From positions 1 through 5,250 of the forward strand of contig JASLFQ010000296.1 of NCBI GenBank assembly GCA_030150595.1: a stretch of DNA of 5,250 bases. Direction: 5' to 3'. Position 1 is the first letter of the stretch. Every line of letters begins with the position of its first letter. The position numbers and the translations under genes were made by a program. This stretch comes from Aquirhabdus sp. (GTDB lineage Bacteria > Pseudomonadota > Gammaproteobacteria > Pseudomonadales > Moraxellaceae). Of the stretch, positions 1 through 5,250 are shown piece after piece. The notes under the pieces are model-generated. The model saw only the letters and a list, made by a program, of their open reading frames with translations, was not told the origin of the DNA and did no database searches.

Positions 1-399
<399 letters not shown>

Positions 400-425
400 T
401 CAACTTCTCTTTATGAACTAGGTCT

Positions 426-1475
426 TTATAAAAACTCTTTCAACAACGGCATACTGTCTGGCATTTCAACCAAGAAAGCGGGTAATACACGATCACATAG
501 CCACTGGTGAAATGTAGACAGCTCATTGTAACCCTTGGTTTCTGATAGCAAATAGAACAGCACTAACGGCAAATCATTCAAATAACCATCTTTACCGTCA
601 CGGAAATACAAACGAGCAAAAATTCCGAGAACTTTGAGATGACGCTGTGCTCCCATCCAATCAAACCATTGCTGTAATTCAGTGAACGACGTTTTACCCA
701 ACCGACCATTCACGCTTTGACGTTCCCAGTAGATTTTTAACCACTCCTGAACCTTCTCGTTTGGCCATTGCACGTAGGCATCACGCAGCAGGGATACAAT
801 GTCATAGGTCACTGGACCAATCACAGCATCTTGGAAATCAATAATACCGAGCTCTTGAGCTTGATCTAGAACCATCAAATTACGGCAATGATAATCACGA
901 TGAACTACAACTTGAGGCTGACGCAATGCTTGATTTGCTAAGAAATCATAGGTACTCATCAGCAACGCCTGTTCTTCTTGCGAAGGTTTTAGCATAAGGA
1001 ACTTACGTAAAAACCACTCATCAAATAAACTCATTTCATCAACAAGCTTAATTTCACCATAAGCAGGTAATGGATAGCGCTCTAAAGGCGGTGTTTGTTG
1101 CAGGTCAATGAGCTGATTGATGGCCTGTGAATATAACTCATCCACATTTTCCGCAGTTAGCACTTGCGACAAAACCGTGTCACCGAAGTCTTCGAGTAAA
1201 ATAAAACCTTGAGTGACATCACTCGCAATAACTTTAGGCACTCGCACGTTATGACGGCTCAACATTTCACTAATCGCCAAAAATGGACGGCAATCTTCAC
1301 GTGGCGGTGGCGCATCCATCACAATCAATGTTCGAAGGGAAAAAGTTGAGAGCAAGTCAACTCTATAATACCGGCGAAAACTGGCATCTCCTGTCAATGA
1401 TCTAAGACTAATATCGTTGGTTTCGAGTTTTTCTATTACCCATTGAGTCAACGTAAGCAGACGTTCAGATGACAT
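426..1475 (-). CDS. amgK: AmgK, anomeric N-acetylmuramate/N-acetylglucosamine kinase
   Basis: AmgK uses ATP to phosphorylate recycled MurNAc (and GlcNAc) at the anomeric carbon, making the substrate of MurU, which is encoded next (family knowledge). The 349-residue product has the aminoglycoside-phosphotransferase (APH/choline kinase-like) fold: an N-lobe with GDASFRRYYRV (29-39) and VMDAPP (52-57), a hinge LEDFGD (94-99), the catalytic loop HRDYHCRN (192-199, catalytic base D194, metal ligand N199) and the metal-binding IDFQDA (212-217, D213). The C-terminal MGAQRHLKVLGIFARL (274-289) is characteristic of this subgroup and unlike true antibiotic kinases. Length agrees with Pseudomonas AmgK (about 340). 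The ATG at 1475-1473 is preceded by AAGGA (1490-1486) with a 10-nt spacer. Old annotations of such genes as aminoglycoside phosphotransferase or choline kinase are misleading; adjacency to murU makes a drug-resistance role unlikely. No broken motif is seen. Confidence 0.93.
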   Translation of the reverse strand: MSSERLLTLTQWVIEKLETNDISLRSLTGDASFRRYYRVDLLSTFSLRTLIVMDAPPPREDCRPFLAISEMLSRHNVRVPKVIASDVTQGFILLEDFGDTVLSQVLTAENVDELYSQAINQLIDLQQTPPLERYPLPAYGEIKLVDEMSLFDEWFLRKFLMLKPSQEEQALLMSTYDFLANQALRQPQVVVHRDYHCRNLMVLDQAQELGIIDFQDAVIGPVTYDIVSLLRDAYVQWPNEKVQEWLKIYWERQSVNGRLGKTSFTELQQWFDWMGAQRHLKVLGIFARLYFRDGKDGYLNDLPLVLFYLLSETKGYNELSTFHQWLCDRVLPAFLVEMPDSMPLLKEFL

Positions 1476-1502
1476 ATACGATCAATCCTTGACAAAAAAT
1501 CA

Positions 1503-1608
1503 ACGTTACTAAAAAAATGTATTTACATAGGTACAATCATAACGTGAGTGTAGCCGCTCGTCATATTTTTCTCTATGATGCAGACTGTCTTATATTTCGT
1601 TGTAACGT
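1503..1608. repeat. Three copies of TAACGT hexamer across the divergent promoter region
   Basis: GTAACGT occurs at 1602-1608 on plus and as its complement ACGTTAC at 1503-1509; ATAACGT occurs at 1539-1545 on plus. The copies share the core RTAACGT. The two plus-strand copies start 63 bp apart, close to six helical turns. The middle copy overlaps the -10 of the amgK promoter candidate and the right copy overlaps a TTGTAA -35-like element facing lptD. This could be a regulator binding motif serving both directions, but hexamers recur by chance in AT-rich DNA, so the call is tentative. Confidence 0.25.
1536..1564 (-). promoter_or_regulatory. Candidate sigma70-type promoter of amgK-murU
   Basis: On the minus strand a -35 box ATGACG (1564-1559, 4 of 6 matches to TTGACA) is separated by exactly 17 nt from a -10 box TATGAT (1541-1536, 5 of 6 matches to TATAAT). 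Transcription would start near 1529, giving a leader of about 53 nt before the amgK ATG at 1475. It is the best-spaced promoter I found in the intergenic region. It is a consensus match only, without experimental support. Confidence 0.5.
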
Positions 1609-1638
1609 AATTTTTTTTCTATATTTATTGGCTATGAT
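1600..1638 (+). promoter_or_regulatory. Weak candidate promoter elements for lptD-surA
   Basis: Two alternatives are visible. TTGTAA (1600-1605) could act as -35 with TATTTA (1622-1627) as -10 at 16 nt spacing, or TATATT (1620-1625) at a short 14 nt. Alternatively TATGAT (1633-1638, 5 of 6 matches) is a good -10 whose -35 position falls in a T-tract (1611-1618). None is a full sigma70 match. In E. coli lptD is driven by sigmaE, but I see no GGAACTT-type -35 here. A promoter must lie in this region because the upstream gene is divergent. Confidence 0.25.
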
Positions 1639-1656
1639 CATCATCTTGATGGTGAT
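1637..1656 (+). promoter_or_regulatory. Short inverted repeat in the lptD upstream region
   Basis: ATCATCAT (1637-1644) pairs with ATGGTGAT (1649-1656) around the loop CTTG, giving 8 consecutive pairs including one U-G. Two further U-G/G-U wobbles at 1635-1636 with 1657-1658 could extend it. There is no T-run after it, so it is not a factor-independent terminator. If transcription starts near 1634 it would be an RNA hairpin at the 5' end of the lptD leader; if the TATGAT at 1633 is the -10, the start would fall within it and it would be better read as an operator-like DNA palindrome. Confidence 0.35.
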
Positions 1657-1666
1657 TGAGATAAAC

Positions 1667-1693
1667 TAAGCCGGTTTGGTGTAAACCCTCTTA
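1667..1693 (+). promoter_or_regulatory. Hairpin just upstream of the lptD start codon
   Basis: GGTTT (1673-1677) pairs with AAACC (1683-1687) around a GGTGT loop, and below a 2x2 internal loop TAAG (1667-1670) pairs with CTTA (1690-1693). The structure ends 4 nt before the lptD ATG, in the place where a ribosome binding site is expected. No Shine-Dalgarno sequence of 4 or more matches with proper spacing is present. It may affect how lptD is translated, but the stem is short and could be fortuitous. Confidence 0.3.
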
Positions 1694-1697
1694 TAAG

Positions 1698-4121
1698 ATG
1701 GATAATCTGAAATTGCGTCGATTTAAACTTCATAATTTAGCTTTTGCCATTGGCTTAGCCTCCGCACTCATCGCAGAGCAGGCCGCTTACGCGGATAATA
1801 AAGCTACAGACAATGCTCCTGACGCGACACAAGAGAGCGCTCAAAACGCTGCAGATGCCCCTCTTGTCTACGGATTCTTTGATCGGAAACAATTAGCTGA
1901 ACTTCCGAAAGAGCAGCAGATTCATGTACCTGCAACCTGCCGTGGTGTCTGGATCACGCCGATCTCACCAAACGTCAAAGTACCAAATTCATCCATAACC
2001 CAGTCAGATACAACAACTCGTTCAGACTACGCCTACCGCGATCCTGATGAAGGATCCGTGCTCACAGGTAATGTCCGAATTAGCCAACCTGGTCATCTGC
2101 TGGTTGCCGATAAGGTTACTTTAGATCCGGCTCAAACTGTTGTTAATGCAACAGGCAATGTACAAATTGCAAGTCCAGGTCTCATTAGTTATGGTGGTGC
2201 TGGCATTTATCATCTTGATACTAAAACGGGCAGTATCACAGGAAACAGTCAATTCATCGCTGAAGATCGTCAAGCACACGGTACAGCAAGTGCAGTCATT
2301 AGAGAATCAGATGATGTGACTCGTATCCTAGATTCCGTATATTCGACCTGCGAACCTGATGCGATTGGCTGGAAATTGAAATCAAGTCAACTCATTCTTA
2401 ACCAAGAGACTGGACGCGGCGTTGCTCGGGATGCAAAACTCTATATTGGCGATGTACCCGTTTTTTATTCTCCTTATTTCAACTTCCCAATTGATGGTCG
2501 ACGCGCAAGTGGTGTTTTAATTCCGACTTTCCGCTACAGCAGTAAGAATGGCTTAGATGTTGCTGTACCATATTACTTTAACCTTGCTCCAAACTACGAT
2601 GCGACAATCACGCCACGTGAGATCACAAATCGCAACCCTATGCTTGATGGCGAATTTCGCTTTCTTACGCCATATCTTGGTCAAGGTATGATTTCGGGAT
2701 CTTTTATGCCTGATGATCCTGAATATAACAATCAAGATCGTAAAGAACTTAACTTCTTGCACACAATGAGCTTCGACCAAAATTGGAGTAGCCGAATCAA
2801 TCTGAACTATGTCTCTGATAAAGACTTTTTTTCAGATGTCGGGCAAACATTTGGTCCAGTCAACACGCTAACCCAAGAACGCTCAGCAACATTGAACTAC
2901 AACAACGCTGCATGGGGTCTCAATGGCTCACTGCAAGCGATAAACTATCAAGAGCTTGATAATACCGTGCTGGATATTAATCGTCCTTACGGTCGCGTCC
3001 AAATGAAATTAAATTATGATCAAGGCTCATTGAATGGTTTGGAAACCTTTGCAAATAATGATACGGGCTACTTCCAGCGTGATATTACCGATGGTTCAGG
3101 ACCACAAATTAACGGTGTCAGACAATACAACACCTTAGGCGTTAAGTATAACTTCCGTGATCCAGGTGGCTATATTATTCCAACAGCCTCTGTTCGCTCA
3201 TTGATCTACCAAGATGAAACAAACGGCAGTGAGCAAACACCAAGCGTGATTGTGCCTCAATTCAGCCTAGATAGTGGTTTGATTTTCGAACGTGATGTAG
3301 GAACATGGTTACAAACATTAGAACCACGTTTCTTTTATGCTTACTCACCCTATGTTAATCAATCTACGCTCCCTGTATTTGATACAACATACTCATCGTA
3401 TAGTTACAGCCAGCTCTTCAACCCATCTCGATTTGTGGGTAATGACCGTTTAGATGATAATAATTTTGCAACACTTGGAGTCACCAACCGCTTCTATGAT
3501 GAAGATGGTTTAGAGCGATTTCGAATAGGTTTGGCTAATCGTTTTTACTTGAGTAATCGCCAAACCAGACTTCTACCTACAGATGCTATTGGCACATCAA
3601 GTTCATCAGGTTTGGGACTTGATTTAGGTGCGACATGGGACAAACACCTTGGCTATGATGGCAGCACATTGTGGCTCCCATCTGGGCAGTTGGCTGCTAA
3701 CTCCTCTAGCATTCACTACACCACTGATACTGGTCGTGTAGTCAGTTTTGGCTATATTTTCAGAAGAACAGTTACAGAAGACAATCAAATTGGTGCACGG
3801 GAAGCTACGGCTTCTTTTGTCCAACCTGTTTATAATAATTTCCGTATTGTTGGCTCTGTACAATACGACTATCAAAGTGATGTCACACGTGATGCACTTC
3901 TTGGTATTGATTATGATTCGTGTTGTTGGAGCGTTGCGTTGTATGGTCGAACCTTCTACAACGATTTCGACGTCATTAACACCACTCAGCCTCACACTGG
4001 CGTTATGTTACAGATCACATTTAAGGGATTAGCTAGTAATTCAGATAGTGCTCTTTCAACCCTGCTTAAGCAGAAAATTTATGGATTCACGCAGGTAGAC
4101 CCATCTTGGCAAAATCGTTAA
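1698..4121 (+). CDS. lptD: LptD, outer-membrane LPS-assembly protein
   Basis: LptD, with the lipoprotein LptE, forms the translocon that inserts lipopolysaccharide into the outer leaflet of the outer membrane. The 807-residue product starts with a signal peptide (basic LKLRRFK, hydrophobic 14-26, likely cut after AYA at 32). A hydrophilic Asn/Asp/Ala/Gln-rich stretch follows to about 55, then the OstA/LptA-like beta-jellyroll (about 115-250, with TGNV repeats at 123-126 and 152-155). The conserved PVFYSPYFNFPIDGRRASGVLIP junction (254-276) leads into the large beta-barrel to near 775. Cysteines C81, C218, C742 and C743 match E. coli C31, C173, C724 and C725, whose non-consecutive disulfides are needed for activity; there are no others. 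The ATG at 1698 is the only usual start after the in-frame stop at 1662 that includes the signal peptide. surA follows with overlap, so the genes form one operon. The short C-terminal tail is poorly conserved. Confidence 0.97.
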   Translation: MDNLKLRRFKLHNLAFAIGLASALIAEQAAYADNKATDNAPDATQESAQNAADAPLVYGFFDRKQLAELPKEQQIHVPATCRGVWITPISPNVKVPNSSITQSDTTTRSDYAYRDPDEGSVLTGNVRISQPGHLLVADKVTLDPAQTVVNATGNVQIASPGLISYGGAGIYHLDTKTGSITGNSQFIAEDRQAHGTASAVIRESDDVTRILDSVYSTCEPDAIGWKLKSSQLILNQETGRGVARDAKLYIGDVPVFYSPYFNFPIDGRRASGVLIPTFRYSSKNGLDVAVPYYFNLAPNYDATITPREITNRNPMLDGEFRFLTPYLGQGMISGSFMPDDPEYNNQDRKELNFLHTMSFDQNWSSRINLNYVSDKDFFSDVGQTFGPVNTLTQERSATLNYNNAAWGLNGSLQAINYQELDNTVLDINRPYGRVQMKLNYDQGSLNGLETFANNDTGYFQRDITDGSGPQINGVRQYNTLGVKYNFRDPGGYIIPTASVRSLIYQDETNGSEQTPSVIVPQFSLDSGLIFERDVGTWLQTLEPRFFYAYSPYVNQSTLPVFDTTYSSYSYSQLFNPSRFVGNDRLDDNNFATLGVTNRFYDEDGLERFRIGLANRFYLSNRQTRLLPTDAIGTSSSSGLGLDLGATWDKHLGYDGSTLWLPSGQLAANSSSIHYTTDTGRVVSFGYIFRRTVTEDNQIGAREATASFVQPVYNNFRIVGSVQYDYQSDVTRDALLGIDYDSCCWSVALYGRTFYNDFDVINTTQPHTGVMLQITFKGLASNSDSALSTLLKQKIYGFTQVDPSWQNR
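4093..4096 (+). promoter_or_regulatory. Ribosome binding site deciding the surA TTG start
   Basis: AGGT at 4093-4096, inside the end of lptD, lies 9 nt before the TTG at 4106. It is a modest Shine-Dalgarno match at suitable spacing and supports the TTG as the surA start. Translation of surA would probably be coupled to that of lptD, since ribosomes finishing lptD pass over this site. Confidence 0.45.
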
Positions 4122-5250
4122 ACCAATACACGCAACATATTTTAGATCAGACTCAAGTTAAGACCTTTCTACGTAAAAATGGAAACTTATCTGGATTATG
4201 GACAGGTTCTTTAATATCCACGCTTTGTATCGCAGCTTCGGCAAGTAGTTTTCTGCTGCCAATTCATTATGCCTATGCAGATACACCAGCATCGGTTGCA
4301 GTATCGTTAGATCATGTCGTAGCAACCGTAGATGATTCCGTCATTCTATCTAGCGATGTCGATCAGGCATTAGTAAGTGCAAAGCAACAAATCCTTTTGC
4401 ACCATCAAACGCCACCAAGTGATGATGTATTGCGCGCAGACGTCATTCGACAGCTCATTTTACGTAAAATTCAACTTGGAATTATTACGCGCAATGGTAT
4501 GAGTGTAGATGATAATACGCTGAATGCAGCTATCAGTAATATTGCACAGCAACAAGGTGCCCCTTCTTTAGCAGCATTTCAAGAAAAATTAGATTCTATT
4601 AAACCAAATGGGTATATGGAATTCCGCCAGCAAATTCTTGACGACTTAAATATCAATCGGTTACAGCAGCAACGTGTATCTAGCCGCATTAAAATTACCG
4701 AAAAAGATGTTGATAACTTTCTCAGTTCGCCGCAAAGCGCTGATGCACTGAAAACCGAATTTAATTTTAATGTCATTCAAGTGCCAATCGCTGACCACAA
4801 CAATCCTGAAGAAATTGCTAAAGCCACTGCAACCTCCAATGAAATTTTGATTCAATTACGAGCAGGAAAACCAATTGAATCGTTGATGGCTAACTACCAG
4901 CTCAAAGGCGGAGAACAAGGCTGGCACAAATCGGATGAACTACCAACACCTTTTGTTGAAGCACTGTCTGCTTTAAAGCGTGATGAATACAGTAAGCCTT
5001 TTACCACTTTAGAAGGCGTGGATATTCTTCAACTTAAAGATATGCGCGGTGCAGCTGGCGCAATGGTACACCAATACCATGTTCGCCATATTCTAGTAAA
5101 AACAAGTGAAGTGATGAGTGAAGCCGATGCCAAATCAAAAATCGACGACATTTATGCAAAACTCAAAGCAGGTGCTTCATTTGCCGATTTGGCTAAAGCC
5201 TATTCGGATGATCCAGGTTCAGCTCAAAATGGTGGTGATTTAAGCTGGGT
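4106..5250 (+). CDS. surA: SurA, periplasmic chaperone / peptidyl-prolyl isomerase (3' part missing)
   Basis: SurA escorts unfolded beta-barrel proteins, including LptD, through the periplasm to the BAM complex. About 381 codons are present. The parts are: a long signal region (hydrophobic from about 30, probable cut after AYA at 58), the N-terminal chaperone domain (from VVATVDDSVILSSDV at 71 to about 215), a first parvulin domain (about 218-315, with GGEQGW and ending in MRG), and a second parvulin domain from 324 with the classic YHVRHILV and, near the edge, DPGSAQNGGDLSW. The rest of the second domain and the C-terminal strand lie outside the window. The first domain looks shortened before GGEQGW relative to E. 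coli and may be inactive. In this frame the last stop before the gene is at 4067, and TTG 4106 is the only ATG/GTG/TTG before the hydrophobic segment, so the gene overlaps lptD by 16 nt. The start is less certain than the identity. Confidence 0.92.
   Translation, partial: MAKSLNQYTQHILDQTQVKTFLRKNGNLSGLWTGSLISTLCIAASASSFLLPIHYAYADTPASVAVSLDHVVATVDDSVILSSDVDQALVSAKQQILLHHQTPPSDDVLRADVIRQLILRKIQLGIITRNGMSVDDNTLNAAISNIAQQQGAPSLAAFQEKLDSIKPNGYMEFRQQILDDLNINRLQQQRVSSRIKITEKDVDNFLSSPQSADALKTEFNFNVIQVPIADHNNPEEIAKATATSNEILIQLRAGKPIESLMANYQLKGGEQGWHKSDELPTPFVEALSALKRDEYSKPFTTLEGVDILQLKDMRGAAGAMVHQYHVRHILVKTSEVMSEADAKSKIDDIYAKLKAGASFADLAKAYSDDPGSAQNGGDLSW

Noticed and set aside
426..1475. Aminoglycoside resistance phosphotransferase
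   Set aside because: The fold is shared, but the AmgK-type motifs and adjacency to murU point to a sugar kinase of cell-wall recycling.
1511..1618. A-tract (1511-1517) and T-tract (1611-1618) as possible terminators
   Set aside because: Neither follows a GC-rich stem in the matching orientation, and the region lies at the 5' ends of two divergent operons, where terminators are not expected.
2553..2780. 75-codon open frame on minus strand inside lptD
   Set aside because: Antisense shadow of the conserved LptD barrel; no ribosome binding site or family similarity seen.
3624..4032. Overlapping open frames on both strands inside the 3' part of lptD
   Set aside because: Both are alternative-frame readings of the conserved region around the CC pair (residues 742-743) of LptD; their products resemble no known protein.
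4226..4228. Cys codon (residue 41) in the SurA signal region as a lipoprotein attachment site
   Set aside because: The preceding residues STL do not fit a lipobox, the Cys is in the middle of the hydrophobic core, and a standard AYA cleavage site follows at 56-58.
4579..4855. Two overlapping minus-strand open frames
   Set aside because: Antisense to surA, whose frame continues unbroken through this stretch.

Overview
The window (about 40% GC by eye) looks like a chromosomal segment of a gammaproteobacterium of the Moraxellaceae, most likely Acinetobacter or a close relative. This rests on low GC, the protein sequences, and the presence of the AmgK/MurU peptidoglycan-recycling route beside lptD-surA, an arrangement known from Pseudomonas and Acinetobacter. 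The genus is inferred from memory of families, not from a search.

There are four genes in two divergent pairs around a 222-bp intergenic region. Leftward (minus strand) are amgK (426-1475) and, 26 bp downstream, murU (399 to beyond base 1, 3' end missing). They convert recycled N-acetylmuramic acid to UDP-MurNAc. Rightward (plus strand) are lptD (1698-4121) and surA (4106 to beyond base 5250, 3' end missing), which overlap by 16 nt. They encode the outer-membrane lipopolysaccharide translocon and a periplasmic chaperone that helps outer-membrane proteins, LptD among them, to fold. All four genes serve the cell envelope: one pair feeds peptidoglycan precursor synthesis, the other builds the outer membrane.

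The intergenic region (1476-1697) holds a reasonable sigma70-type promoter for amgK-murU, weaker promoter candidates for lptD, three copies of a TAACGT hexamer placed over or near those promoter elements, and two short hairpins just upstream of lptD. lptD has no convincing Shine-Dalgarno sequence. The only usable in-frame start for surA is a TTG inside the end of lptD, which gives SurA an unusually long signal peptide of about 58 residues.

I see no mobile element, CRISPR array, tRNA or rRNA gene, and no factor-independent terminator. This is conserved core-genome territory, and I do not see a convincing new biological system. The points worth a second look are the control region and the translation starts.
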